Origin: Cohnella zeiphila
Lineage (GTDB): Bacteria > Bacillota > Bacilli > Paenibacillales > Paenibacillaceae
DNA: 64,000 nucleotides
Direction: 5' to 3'
Assembly: GCF_014212055.1 (NCBI RefSeq)
Contig: NZ_JACJVO010000031.1
Span: 124,001-188,000 of the forward strand
Part shown: positions 1-8,510 of the stretch, piece by piece
How positions within the stretch are numbered: the first letter of the stretch is position 1
Layout: each line of letters begins with the position of its first letter
Position numbers and translations under genes: made by a program
The notes under the pieces: generated by a model
The model's database searches: none
Seen by the model: only the letters and a program-made list of their open reading frames with translations
What the model was told of the DNA's origin: nothing

Positions 1-403
1 CGATCGCTCCGATTGCATCCAGGCGGTCCGCGTCTTGGACGATTTTCCCCTCGAGCGTGCGCATCGGGGGATTGGCGCCTGCATTGTACGACATCGTGGA
101 GATGATCTCGATGACGTGCTCGCGATCGTTCCCTTCGAGCGGCTGTCGTTGAAGCCAATCGCCAACCTTCTTTAGCCCGCTCTCCTTGGACTCGTTCAGC
201 TTCTCGTCCGCCACGTCGTGAAGAAGGGCGGCGACCGTGCAGACGAAAAGATCCGCACCTTCGCCGACCGCCAATCTCCCGGCCATTCGCGCGACCCGCC
301 GGACATGCCACCAGTCGTGCCCGGTGTTGTCATGCTCCAAGACGGATCTGGCAAAATGCTCGGCGGCGCGAACGATGCTCCCTTGCTCTTCCGTTAGCTC
401 CAA
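1..403 (-). CDS. HD-domain phosphohydrolase, C-terminus beyond window edge
   Basis: Reading the minus strand from a TTG at 403, preceded by AGGGAGGA, gives a protein with the HD-hydrolase signature: a histidine in HDWWHVRRV, then the paired LLHDVADEK, and later QDADRLDAIGAI at the left edge. This matches the YedJ-like group of small metal-dependent HD phosphohydrolases, which usually act on nucleotides or nucleotide-like phosphates; the substrate cannot be read from sequence. About 134 residues are visible and the rest lies outside the window. It starts 14 bases after the selO stop, so it is probably the second gene of a selO transcript. The family call is firm; the function is general only. 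Confidence 0.82.
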   Translation of the reverse strand, partial: MELTEEQGSIVRAAEHFARSVLEHDNTGHDWWHVRRVARMAGRLAVGEGADLFVCTVAALLHDVADEKLNESKESGLKKVGDWLQRQPLEGNDREHVIEIISTMSYNAGANPPMRTLEGKIVQDADRLDAIGAI

Positions 404-416
404 CAGGCTCTCCTCC

Positions 417-1889
417 CTAAGTGCCGCAGAACGTTCGATAAGGCACGGCGGATTCTTCGGGCAATGCGCAGTACTCCTCTTGTTCGGGAGAATGGTCGTA
501 CGGATGGGCCAGAACGCCGAGCAGGCGCTCCATCACGCTGTAGTCCCCGCGTTCCGTCGCCGCGGCCAATGCTTCTTCCACCCGATGGTTGCGGGGGATG
601 ACCGCCGGATTGCTGCGGCGCATCAGCTCTTCGGAGGAGACTTCGGATTCCGCGTTCCTCCCCTGTCTCGCGCGCCACCGTTCCCGCCACTGGACGAACT
701 CCGGCGTATCGATCGGCGCCGAGCCTTCCCGGCTGCCGATCGTGAGAGAACGGAAGGTGTTGGTGTAGTCGGCACGGTGTTTTCGCATCAAATCAAGCAG
801 GCTCTCGATCAGCGCTTCATCCTCCGCCTCTTCGCCGGTCATCCCCAGCTTCGCCCTCATTCCCGTCAGCCAATGGCTTTTGAACTGCGGGCCGAATTCG
901 GCGATGGCCTCCTCGGCCAGACGAAGGGCCTGCGTCTCGTCGTCATGAAATAGCGGCAGCAAAGCTTCGGCCAGTCTCGCAAGATTCCATGCGGCGATAT
1001 AGGGCTGATTGCCGTAAGCGTAGCGGCCCTGAACGTCGATGGAGCTGAACACCGTCGCCGGGTCGTAGACATCCATGAAGGCGCAGGGCCCGTAATCGAT
1101 CGTCTCCCCGCTGATCGCCATGTTGTCGGTGTTCATCACTCCGTGAATGAAGCCGACCAGCTGCCATTTCGCGATGAGCGAGGCCTGGCGCTTGATGACT
1201 TCCCGCAGAAGAAGGAGGTAGCGGTTCCCATCCTCCTCCTTGCCGATATCCGGATCATGCCGCTGCAGCGCATAATCCGCCAGCGTCCGAAGATCCTGCT
1301 CCTCTCCCCAATTCGCGGCGAATTGGAACGTGCCGACCCGCAAATGGCTGGCCGCGACGCGGGTGAGCACCGCGCCGGGCAGCTCGGTCTCGCGAAGGAT
1401 CTCTTCGCCGGTCGTCGCGACCGCCAAGCTGCGCGTCGTCGGGATGCCGAGTCCGTGCATGGCTTCGCTAATGATGTATTCCCGCAGCATCGGCCCCAGC
1501 GCCGCGCGGCCGTCTCCCCCTCGGGAGTACGGCGTTCGGCCCGAGCCTTTCAGCTGGATGTCCACCCGCTTGCCTTGGGGCGTGATCTGCTCTCCCAGCA
1601 AAATCGCGCGGCCGTCCCCGAGCATCGCGAAGTGCCCGAACTGATGCCCCGCGTAAGCCTGAGCGAGCGGGAGAGCTCCCTGGGGAATCCGGTTGCCCGC
1701 GAACGTCTCCGCCCCTTCTTCGCTCCTCAGCGCTTCGGCTTTTAGCCCCAGCTCTTTGGCCAGAGCCTCGTTCAGAATCGCCAGTTTCGGCAAAGGTACG
1801 GGTGTCGGTTTCTGTCTGGCGAACAGTCTCTCCGGCAGACGGGCGTAGCTGTTGTCGAAGTTCCACCCGGCATCGTTGGTCGTGGTCAT
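417..1889 (-). CDS. selO: SelO/YdiU protein adenylyltransferase
   Basis: The 490-residue protein is close in length to E. coli YdiU and carries its landmarks: the N-terminal NFDNSYARLPERLFAR, the glycine-rich QLKGSGRTPYSRGGDGRA segment near residues 110-130, and GVMNTDN followed by DYGPCAFMD around residues 250-270, which hold the metal-binding Asn and Asp of the kinase-like fold. SelO enzymes bind ATP in reversed orientation and transfer AMP to protein Ser, Thr or Tyr, with links to redox stress. No selenocysteine is expected in the bacterial form. It leads a short minus-strand unit with the HD hydrolase. Confidence 0.93.
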   Translation of the reverse strand: MTTTNDAGWNFDNSYARLPERLFARQKPTPVPLPKLAILNEALAKELGLKAEALRSEEGAETFAGNRIPQGALPLAQAYAGHQFGHFAMLGDGRAILLGEQITPQGKRVDIQLKGSGRTPYSRGGDGRAALGPMLREYIISEAMHGLGIPTTRSLAVATTGEEILRETELPGAVLTRVAASHLRVGTFQFAANWGEEQDLRTLADYALQRHDPDIGKEEDGNRYLLLLREVIKRQASLIAKWQLVGFIHGVMNTDNMAISGETIDYGPCAFMDVYDPATVFSSIDVQGRYAYGNQPYIAAWNLARLAEALLPLFHDDETQALRLAEEAIAEFGPQFKSHWLTGMRAKLGMTGEEAEDEALIESLLDLMRKHRADYTNTFRSLTIGSREGSAPIDTPEFVQWRERWRARQGRNAESEVSSEELMRRSNPAVIPRNHRVEEALAAATERGDYSVMERLLGVLAHPYDHSPEQEEYCALPEESAVPYRTFCGT

Positions 1890-1958
1890 CGTATCCTCCC
1901 GGATGCTTTCTTTTTCCAGCTTATTATAACCCGCTATCTCCGCTCTAAAAAGGCAGCC

Positions 1959-2528
1959 TCACGCAATCTGCCCGTCGATCAGCGCCAATGCGGTGACCGA
2001 GAACAGCTCCGGCTTGAAATCGGCCTTGTTCATATAAGCGACCATAGCGGCTCCGCTCCACACCATGCGCAGCTTATCGGACAGCTCGCGCGGATTCGGG
2101 AGCCCGGCTTCCTCGGCCATGTCCGCCATCCGGTCGAACACTTCGTTGCGGCATTGAAGCGCTTTGATATGGCATGGATGATCGGTCTCGGGGAACTCCA
2201 CGAGCGTATTCATGAAGGCGCACCCTCGATACGCAGGCCGCTTCATTCGCTCCGCAACATACTCGATCAAGAAACGAAGCTGCTCCAAGGCCGACTCCGG
2301 ACGTTCGCGGCGCGCATGCTCGATATGGCCGAGACTGCGCGACAGGTGATGCTCCAAGTAGGCGGCGACCAGATCGTCTTTGGTCGGGTAGTTCCGATAA
2401 AAGCTGGCCTTGGCCACGCCCGACTCCAGAATGATTCGGTCGATGCCGACCGCCCGCACGCCTTCTTGATAAAACAATTCGTTGGCCACCCGCAAAATGC
2501 GCTCTTTCGCGCTTTCCTTTTTTTCCAT
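1959..2528 (-). CDS. TetR/AcrR-family repressor next to MFS efflux gene
   Basis: A 189-residue regulator with an N-terminal TetR helix-turn-helix at about residues 28-58 (RIILESGVAKASFYRNYPTK) and a ligand-binding C-terminal domain (EEAGLPNPRELSDKLRMVWSGAAMVAYM). Its gene is divergent from the drug transporter starting at 2700, and the intergenic region holds two copies of one palindrome (2589-2602 and 2624-2637), one of them lying inside the transporter promoter. It is therefore likely the local repressor, released by a transported compound. The inducer is unknown. Confidence 0.9.
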   Translation of the reverse strand: MEKKESAKERILRVANELFYQEGVRAVGIDRIILESGVAKASFYRNYPTKDDLVAAYLEHHLSRSLGHIEHARRERPESALEQLRFLIEYVAERMKRPAYRGCAFMNTLVEFPETDHPCHIKALQCRNEVFDRMADMAEEAGLPNPRELSDKLRMVWSGAAMVAYMNKADFKPELFSVTALALIDGQIA

Positions 2529-2580
2529 CGCCGACCTTCACCCGCCCCTATTTATTTTCCAAAATTTTCGCTGTTCCCGA

Positions 2581-2637
2581 TTGACATGAGACAGATCTGT
2601 CTGTATCATCAGACCATGATATGAGACAGAACTGTCT
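2581..2637 (+). promoter_or_regulatory. MFS promoter with twin TetR operators
   Basis: TTGACA (2581-2586), a 17-base spacer and TATCAT (2604-2609) form a near-consensus SigA promoter. The spacer is almost filled by the perfect 14-bp palindrome AGACAGATCTGTCT (2589-2602). A second copy, AGACAGAACTGTCT, lies at 2624-2637, 35 bp downstream. Both are preceded by TG. The layout predicts repression by the divergent TetR protein through blocking of RNA polymerase. Confidence 0.85.
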
Positions 2638-2699
2638 ACCTCATTTTACTGCGGTTGCTGTCTCGGATCAACCCGATATCCCGAGAGAGGTGTAAAAAA

Positions 2700-4154
2700 G
2701 TGAGTCACGCAAGCCCAACAACCCCTTTTATCGATCCGAGAAGATGGTTATCGCTCTCCATCGTGATTCTGGCTACGTTTATGGTCGTGCTGGATACCTT
2801 TATCGTGAACGTTGCGCTTCCTTCGATCGCGCAGGAGCTTCATGCCGATTTTTCCGAACTGCAGCTGATCGTCGCCGCTTATGTGCTCGGGTATGCCGTG
2901 CTCTTGGTGACGGGCGGAAGATTGGGAGATCTGTTCGGACGCAAGATCATGTTCCTCGTTGGCGTCGCAGGCTTCGTCGGGGCGTCGGCCTGGTGCGGAT
3001 TGTCCGATTCGGCGAACATGCTGATCGCCGCGAGGATCGCCCAGGGAATCTCGGCCGCCGCGATGGCGCCGCAGGTGTTGTCGATCATTCAAGTTATGTT
3101 CCCTGCGGAAGAGAGGGGTAAAGCGCTCGGCATTTACGGCGGCGTACTCGGCCTTGGCGCCATCGCGGGCCAGATCGCCGGCGGCTTGCTGCTGAGAGCG
3201 GATTGGTGGGGGATGGGCTGGAGGCTGGTTTTCCTCGTGAACGTTCCGGTCGGAATCTTCGCCTTCGTCTTCGCGCTCAAGATGCTTCGGGAATCGCGCG
3301 CGCCCGAGCGAAAGCGAGTGGACTTCGTCGGCGTCGGTCTGCTCGCGGCCGGGCTCGGCTTGTTCATCTATCCGCTGGTCGTGGGGCAGGAACGAGGGTG
3401 GCCGCTGTGGACATACGTCGATCTCTTCGCCTCTCTTCCCCTGCTCGCGATCTTCGTTCGCTACGAGATCGGACTTCTCCGCCGCGGATCTTCGCCGCTG
3501 CTTCCCATGACGCTGTTCCGCGAACGGTCGTTTCGGATGGGGATGGGAATCGCGCTGGCCTTCTACAGCGGAAATGCCGCGCTCTATTTGCTGCTGTCGG
3601 TCTTCATGCAATCCGGCAGAGGCGCCGCGCCGCTTCAATCCGCCTACGCCTTCGTTCCGCTCGCGGCCGGCTTCTTCGTCGCTTCCTTGCTCTCTCCGCG
3701 GTTGAAAAAGCGCTGGGGCAACCGCATATTGATGGCCGGAGCGCTCCTGATGGCCGTCGGCTATCTGTTGCTGATCGGGGTTGCGAACGGGTTGACCGGC
3801 TTGGGAATCGGGGAGATGTTCGTCCCGCTGCTGATCGCGGGCCTCGGCCAAGGCGCGGTCGCCGCGCCGCTGATCCAGACCGTTCTCAGCGGGGTCCAAG
3901 GCCCTCATGCCGGCGCGGCGTCCGGCGTGCTGAACACGTTCACGCAGGTCGCCCAAGCGATCGGAATCGCGGTCATCGGCACCTTGTACCAATCGCTGCT
4001 GGAGCACTACGGCGGCGAATCGTCGGCCGATCCCAGCATTCGCACGATGCAAGGGGCGCTTACCGCCATTCTGCTCCTGGCCGCGCTGACTTTCCTCCTG
4101 CTGACCCTTCTCGGCCGCAAACGGAAGGAAGCCGCCTCGCAAGTCGCCGCGTAA
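2700..4154 (+). CDS. MFS multidrug transporter, DHA2 (EmrB/QacA) family
   Basis: The GTG at 2700 is chosen because GAGAGAGGTG sits just upstream; an ATG-like frame extension to 2655 lacks a ribosome binding site. The 484-residue product has the DHA2 hallmarks: the first-helix motif LDTFIVNVALPSIAQEL, motif A GGRLGDLFGRK after helix 2, and alternating hydrophobic segments consistent with 14 transmembrane helices. Such proteins export hydrophobic drugs or dyes by proton antiport at the cytoplasmic membrane. Control by the divergent TetR protein is predicted from the operators in its promoter. Substrate unknown. Confidence 0.92.
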   Translation: MSHASPTTPFIDPRRWLSLSIVILATFMVVLDTFIVNVALPSIAQELHADFSELQLIVAAYVLGYAVLLVTGGRLGDLFGRKIMFLVGVAGFVGASAWCGLSDSANMLIAARIAQGISAAAMAPQVLSIIQVMFPAEERGKALGIYGGVLGLGAIAGQIAGGLLLRADWWGMGWRLVFLVNVPVGIFAFVFALKMLRESRAPERKRVDFVGVGLLAAGLGLFIYPLVVGQERGWPLWTYVDLFASLPLLAIFVRYEIGLLRRGSSPLLPMTLFRERSFRMGMGIALAFYSGNAALYLLLSVFMQSGRGAAPLQSAYAFVPLAAGFFVASLLSPRLKKRWGNRILMAGALLMAVGYLLLIGVANGLTGLGIGEMFVPLLIAGLGQGAVAAPLIQTVLSGVQGPHAGAASGVLNTFTQVAQAIGIAVIGTLYQSLLEHYGGESSADPSIRTMQGALTAILLLAALTFLLLTLLGRKRKEAASQVAA

Positions 4155-4165
4155 GCAGGCGCCCT

Positions 4166-4196
4166 AAAGGCCGAGCGCTCGCCGCGCTCGGTCTTT
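4166..4196 (+). terminator. Intrinsic terminator after MFS gene
   Basis: CCGAGCGC (4171-4178), loop TCGCC and GCGCTCGG (4184-4191) form a perfect 8-bp stem, extended by AAAGG/TCTTT flanks so that it can act on either strand. Confidence 0.8.
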
Positions 4197-4261
4197 GAGG
4201 TCTTTCTTGGTCTTTCTTGGTCTTTCTTGGTCTTTGAGGTCTTTGAGGTCTTTGAGGTCTT
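4190..4261. repeat. Short tandem repeat GGTCTTTCTT / GGTCTTTGA
   Basis: Directly after the terminator stem lie one 9-base unit GGTCTTTGA, three 10-base units GGTCTTTCTT and three more 9-base units. It looks like slippage growth from the terminator tail. No coding potential was seen. Confidence 0.85.
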
Positions 4262-4317
4262 ATTCGGTATTACTTAGTATTACTAAGTTTCTCCGCACCT
4301 CGTCCGAGGTTTTTGAT

Positions 4318-4740
4318 CTGATTTCAGACTAATTCCGCTCCTTCTCGCTCCCGCGCGCCGCTTTTAGTTTGATTTCAGACTAACTTCGCGCTTCCACCCT
4401 CTCACACGCGACTTTTGCTCTGATTTCAGACTAATTCCACACTTCTAACCTCTCACAAGCGACTTTTAGTCTGATTTCAAACTAACTTCGCGCTTCCACC
4501 CTCTCACACGCGACTTTTGCTCTGATTTCAAACTAACTCCGCACTTCTACCCTCTCACACGCGACTTTTAATCTGATTTCAAACTAACTCAGCACTTCTA
4601 CCTTCTCACATGCGACTTTTAATCTGATTTCAAACTAATTCCGCGTCTCCACCCTCCCACACGCGACTTTTAGTCTGATCTCAAACTAATTCCGCGTTTC
4701 CACCCTCCCACACGCAGTTTTTGCTCTGATTTCAAACTAA
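4318..4740. repeat. Nine-copy 51-bp intergenic tandem repeat
   Basis: Units begin at 4318, 4369, 4420, 4471, 4522, 4573, 4624, 4675 and 4726 (partial), exactly 51 bases apart. Each starts with CTGATTTCARACTAA and ends with CGACTTTTAGT or a variant, so each unit junction carries a dyad TTAGTCTGA-TT-TCAGACTAA of variable perfection. Units 2 and 4 are nearly identical, suggesting some copying as 102-bp doublets. The last partial unit contains the stop codon of the acetyltransferase gene. There are no unique spacers, so this is not CRISPR. Confidence 0.93.
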
Positions 4741-5291
4741 CTCCGCCCCTCCGGTCTCCTGAAGTCAGACTGAAGAAGCCCATAATACCTCAAATCCTCA
4801 TACCCCTCTCCCTTCCGGATATGCTGGCGCAGAACCCCCTCGTGCTTCATGCCGATCTTCTCCATCACGCGATAGGAAGCCGGGTTCCGAGTCATCGCCG
4901 CCGCGAAAACCCGGTTGAGCTTCAATTCTTCAAACGCAAACTCCACAACGCGCGAAGCCGCTTCCGTACCATAGCCCGCGCCCCAATAAGGCTTGCCGAT
5001 CCAATACGCCAGTTCCGCCGTGCGATGAGACTTGTTGATATGCAGACCGACAATCCCGATAAAAGCCCCGTCCGAGTCAAGAGTCACGGCGAACGAATAG
5101 CCGTCTCCCCCGGCCGCCGCCTCGCGTCTCGCACGGATAAATGCGGGGGCCGAGCCTGCCGGATACGGATGAGGGATGCCCAACGTCGTATCCGCTACTT
5201 CTTTGTCCCCGGCCAAAGTCTCAATCGCTTCCGCATCGCGAAGCTCAAGCGCGCGCAAAATCAATCGTGCCGTTATCATGACCTCCGTCAT
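4737..5291 (-). CDS. GNAT acetyltransferase, RimJ/RimL type
   Basis: The start at 5291 is preceded by GGGGGATC, giving MTEVMITARLILRAL and 184 residues. The RimJ/RimL layout is clear: the N-terminal RLILR strand, the central YWIGKPYWGAGYGTEA acetyl-CoA loop (Q/RxxGxG/A variant) and the C-terminal NPASYRVMEKIGMKHEG helix-strand. These enzymes acetylate N-termini of ribosomal proteins or small amines; the acceptor here is unknown. The 3' end, including the stop, lies inside the last unit of the 51-bp repeat array. Confidence 0.88.
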   Translation of the reverse strand: MTEVMITARLILRALELRDAEAIETLAGDKEVADTTLGIPHPYPAGSAPAFIRARREAAAGGDGYSFAVTLDSDGAFIGIVGLHINKSHRTAELAYWIGKPYWGAGYGTEAASRVVEFAFEELKLNRVFAAAMTRNPASYRVMEKIGMKHEGVLRQHIRKGEGYEDLRYYGLLQSDFRRPEGRS

Positions 5292-5456
5292 GCAGATCCC
5301 CCCATGTTCATGCCGTACCTTGAACCGACCGAGCCCTTCCCTTTCAAGATCCATACACTTTATACGGATCTGAAAATTCTGTCAACTCATTTGCGAATCC
5401 TACACTGTTACCATTCGAACGTCTGTTCTATAATGAAGCAGAAAGGGGCTGCGGCG

Positions 5457-6068
5457 ATGACCGCTTCAAGTTCGGCTCGAAATCAAGATTCTTTAAGCCA
5501 AACCCAGATAGACGCTCTTATTCGGATCGTTCTAACGAACCCTCTCCTGAATACCGTTTTCCGGAAGACTCCCCATTTGAACTTGCCGGAATATTACATA
5601 GGAGCAGGCTGCATCGCCCAGTCCGTCTGGAATCATTCCTTCGGGATGCCGATCGATAACGGAATACGCGATATCGATTGGGTTTACTATGATCCGGATC
5701 TTTCGTACGACAAGGAATGCGAGGTTATCGACTCTGTCCGGCGGGAATTCGACTCTCTCGCCGTCCGCTTGGACATTAAAAATCAAGCCCGTGTCCATCT
5801 GTGGTACGAGCAGCATTTCGGATATCCGATCGAACCTTTTTCGTCGCTTGAAGAAGCGATCCGTACCTGGCCGACGACGGCCACCGCGATTGGCATGCGC
5901 ATGAACCCGAACAAGGAGTGGAAAGTGTATGCGCCATTCGGATTGAGCGACCTCTTCTCCTTAACCGTAAGGGCAAATAAAGTCCAGATTACCGAAGAGA
6001 TTTACGAGAGGAAAATCAACCGGTGGAAGGCGATATGGCCGGGCCTTACGGTTATCCCTTGGGAGTAA
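5457..6068 (+). CDS. Nucleotidyltransferase-like protein (NTP_transf_6 / DUF925 type)
   Basis: The start at 5457 is chosen for the AAAGGGG ribosome site eight bases upstream; a TATAAT at 5429-5434 is a plausible -10 with a poor -35. The 203-residue protein has the family pattern: YYIGAGCIAQSVWNH, then DIDWVYYDPD carrying the paired acidic residues expected of a nucleotidyltransferase fold, then RVHLWYEQHFG and a C-terminal YERKINRWKAIWP. Members are annotated as nucleotidyltransferase family proteins with no proven substrate. It stands alone, 82 bases before the AraC gene. Confidence 0.8.
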   Translation: MTASSSARNQDSLSQTQIDALIRIVLTNPLLNTVFRKTPHLNLPEYYIGAGCIAQSVWNHSFGMPIDNGIRDIDWVYYDPDLSYDKECEVIDSVRREFDSLAVRLDIKNQARVHLWYEQHFGYPIEPFSSLEEAIRTWPTTATAIGMRMNPNKEWKVYAPFGLSDLFSLTVRANKVQITEEIYERKINRWKAIWPGLTVIPWE

Positions 6069-6150
6069 GCCTGCGTGTTTTTCGTTAACCCACGGAGCAA
6101 GGCCTGTGCTAAAATTTATAGACAGGGCTACTATTCCCAGGGGGTGTCCC

Positions 6151-7065
6151 GTGACGACAACCGGCAGCAACGAAACACCCGGCTTCGTTCCCAAATCGCT
6201 TGCGATCGAGTTTGACGTGCGCCAGTTGGTGTCGCTGCACTATTTCGAATTCGCCAAAGATTTCATCTTCAGCGGAGAGAGACACGACTTCTGGGAGTTT
6301 CTATACATTGATAAAGGCGAGATCGAAGTCATGGCCGACACGACCGGCTATAAGCTGAAGCAAGGCGACATGATCTTCCACCGGCCGAACGAGTTCCATA
6401 GCGTTTGGGCCAACCGGAAGATCGCCTCCAACGCGATCGTCATCTCCTTCGTCTGCGAGTCTCCCGCGATGTCCTTTTTCGAAGGAAAGGCTTTCTGCCT
6501 GGAGAATCACGAGCGCAACCTCATCGCGGAACTGATCCGCTACGGCTTCGCCGCGTTCGAACCGCCATTCGACGATCCGACCCTGCACGACCTCGTAACG
6601 AAAGCCGAAGCTCCGGCCGGCGTCGAGCAGCTGATCAAGATTCATCTGGAGCTGCTGCTGCTTATGCTGCGATCCAGAGGCAACGCCATGCCGGGAACCA
6701 AGCGGCTGTCCTTCACGGCCAAGGAACGGAGCGAGGATGAGATCGTGCGCCGCGCCATCCGGTTCATGGAGGATAACGTGCAGCGGAATCTATCGCTCGA
6801 AGAGATCGCGAGCCGTCTCCATATCGTTCAGTCGCATCTGCATGCGTTGTTCAGGCAGAAGGTGGGCATGAGCGTCATGCGCTACTTCAAGAACATGAAG
6901 ATTGAGACGGCGAAGTTGTTGATTCGCGAAGAAACGAGCAATTTTACGGAGATAGCCGACCGGTTAGGCTACAGCAGCATCCATTCCTTCTCCCGCCACT
7001 TCAAGAACGTAACCGATATGACGCCTTCGGAATACGCCCGTTCCGTTAAGGCGAGGGTTACATAG
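6151..7065 (+). CDS. AraC-family regulator with cupin sensor domain
   Basis: The GTG at 6151 follows AGGGGGTG at good spacing. The 304-residue product has an N-terminal cupin-like AraC ligand domain (residues about 15-110; HDFWEFLYIDKGEIEV, LKQGDMIFHRPNEFHSV) and a C-terminal double helix-turn-helix (about 205-300; SLEEIASRLHIVQSHLHALFR and FTEIADRLGYSSIHSFSRHFK). Such proteins usually activate sugar-use genes on binding the sugar. No matching target gene lies immediately downstream because the IS remnant begins 32 bases after its stop, so the original partner may have been lost. Confidence 0.9.
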   Translation: MTTTGSNETPGFVPKSLAIEFDVRQLVSLHYFEFAKDFIFSGERHDFWEFLYIDKGEIEVMADTTGYKLKQGDMIFHRPNEFHSVWANRKIASNAIVISFVCESPAMSFFEGKAFCLENHERNLIAELIRYGFAAFEPPFDDPTLHDLVTKAEAPAGVEQLIKIHLELLLLMLRSRGNAMPGTKRLSFTAKERSEDEIVRRAIRFMEDNVQRNLSLEEIASRLHIVQSHLHALFRQKVGMSVMRYFKNMKIETAKLLIREETSNFTEIADRLGYSSIHSFSRHFKNVTDMTPSEYARSVKARVT

Positions 7066-7139
7066 TGGTGGAAAAACGGCGCTTCAAACCATTGCGGGAC
7101 TGACCCCCATTTCTGAGACAGGGATCAAAACCCCTTATT

Positions 7140-7903
7140 TTACGAAGCAGCCAGTTGCCGATATTCAATCGGAGACTGGTTGTTTAGTTTCGCTTGAATC
7201 CGAATTGCGTTATCGTAATGGATGTACTCTTGTACTGTTTGTACAATGATTGCCGTCGTCATACAAGTGAGATTGTCGAGGTAGAACGTTTCAGACTTTA
7301 GCGTGGAATGAAACGATTCGATGAGGGCATTATCAACGGGCGTTCCCTTGCGGACATGCTCATGGTAATGCCCTTTTCCTTGACTGCCTTTTGGTAATCG
7401 TGCGATGTGTACACGGAGCCTTGGTCGCTATGAAGCATCGCCCCCTTCACGTCAGGCAACTGCTGTAGCGTGTCCAACACAAATTGGACATCCTGCTTGT
7501 CTCCAATACTGTAGGCGACAACTTCGCCGTTGTACAGCTCCAAAATGCTCGACAAATACATCATGGTGCTGCCGTAAGGAAGATACGTAATATCGGTGAC
7601 CAGCTTTTGCAGAGGGCGGTCCGCGTGAAATTGCCGCTTCAGCAAGTGTTCCGCTACTTGCGCAGGCTGACCTGTCTGCTTCCGTTTCTTCGCCTTCACC
7701 CGGCATTGCCACCCGTATCGTTGCATGGCCCGCTGCACCCGCTTAGGATTGACGGTCTCCTGGCGCCGGATCTGAGAGGTGATCTTTCGGTATCCGTAAC
7801 GGAAGCGATGCTTTAAGCACAGCTCCTGAACGCGTGAGACAAGCGCGTCTTGCTTTGCCGGTAAGCCTTGCTTCTTCCAGCGATAGTACGTAGAGCGCGG
7901 CAA
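7140..7903 (-). pseudogene. IS3-family orfB (DDE transposase), frameshifted
   Basis: The frame opening with LPRSTYYRWKKQGLPA encodes the HTH_21-like start and the rve integrase core: first Asp in KLVTDITYLPYG, second in MLHSDQGSVYTS. Near 7351-7353 one C is missing from what should be TCCCGC, and the reading frame leaves the homologous track. In the next frame the protein continues as DNALIESFHSTLKSE, with the catalytic Glu, to the stop at 7140-7142. The N-terminal part before PRSTYYRW is absent, consistent with an internal deletion. Inactive as it stands. Confidence 0.85.
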
Positions 7904-8180
7904 GCTAGCACTTCGATTTGCTGCCTAAGGAGACGGTTCTCCGCACGCAGTTCCTCCATCTCCGATTTGAGTTTGAGGCCTTTTCCATAGCTATACTGCT
8001 TGCCGACAGGTTGCTCTAGGCGATGTAGCTCACCTGATCGATACCAGCGTACCAAGTTTCGATTTGCGATTTGTTGCGTATGTTAAGCTGCTCCATAATC
8101 TCACGCTTGGTAATTCCCGCTAGCCTCATTTCAATGGCCTTCATCTTAATTTCTACCGGGTAACTGACCCTAGTTGCCAA
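7904..8180 (-). pseudogene. IS3-family orfA (HTH protein), frameshifted and 3'-truncated
   Basis: A TTG at 8180 behind GGAGG starts an IS3 orfA beginning VSYPVEIKMKAIEMRLAG and ending in IRNKSQIETW, a helix-turn-helix transposase subunit. At 8052-8054 the expected TGGGTACGC reads TGGTACGC, so the frame breaks; the next frame resumes as VRWYRSGELHRLEQPVGKQ and the leucine-zipper part ENRLLRQQIEVL. Straight after IEVL the sequence joins orfB at PRSTYYRW, so the usual orfA end and programmed frameshift region are deleted. Confidence 0.85.
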
Positions 8181-8336
8181 TGCAAAAACACCTCCAAAGT
8201 TGTCCCTTACATCTTTCGATGAAGAGCAATTCTTTTGAAGGTGTTTTGATTTGTCTCACGCTAGGGGGTCAGTCTCTTGCCGATTTGCGCGCCGTTTTTT
8301 GTGCCCGTTCGCGGCGGGCGTCATGATGACCGTCAC

Positions 8337-8498
8337 GGGTGGGCCATCAAGCCTTCGATATCCTTGACCGCTTGGGCGATGTCCCCGTCTCCTTGCAGCG
8401 GAAGCGCCAGCTTCTGCGGAATGAACTCCCACAGCAGGCGGTCCTTGCCGTCGGACCAAGGAGCGGGGATCGCTTTGGCCTGGGCGTCCAAGAACATT
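8337..8498 (-). pseudogene. Orphan C-terminal gene fragment beside the IS
   Basis: An open frame reads FLDAQAKAIPAPWSDGKDR, then a stretch containing EFIPQKLALPLQ, and ends IEGLMAHP before a stop at 8337. There is no ribosome site before its first ATG and the frame begins 12 bases after the Gfo/Idh stop. It looks like the tail of a larger protein whose front was deleted, perhaps a solute-binding or carbohydrate protein, but I do not recognise it. The IS right end lies about 60 bases further on. Confidence 0.5.
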
Positions 8499-8510
8499 CC
8501 ATTTAAAAAA

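Larger units (their letters stand above)
7098..8274 (-). mobile_element. Degenerate IS3-family (IS150-like) insertion sequence
   Basis: The ends are inverted: left TGACCCCC-N5-TGAGACA-N3-ATCAAAAC from 7101 and, read inward from 8271, TGACCCCC-N5-TGAGACA-N1-ATCAAAAC. The shared GAC outside extends them to about 7098 and 8274. No target duplication is evident. Inside, on the minus strand, are an orfA and an orfB of the IS3 type, each broken by a one-base loss, and the normal orfA-orfB junction region is missing, leaving the element at about 1.18 kb. It should be unable to transpose itself but could be mobilised in trans if ends are recognised. Confidence 0.88.

Noticed and set aside
4318..4740. 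CRISPR array
   Set aside because: Units are contiguous and similar over the full 51 bases with no unique spacers, and no cas gene is near.
4821..5456. N-terminal extension of the nucleotidyltransferase-like gene
   Set aside because: It would run antisense through the acetyltransferase gene; the ribosome site supports the start at 5457.
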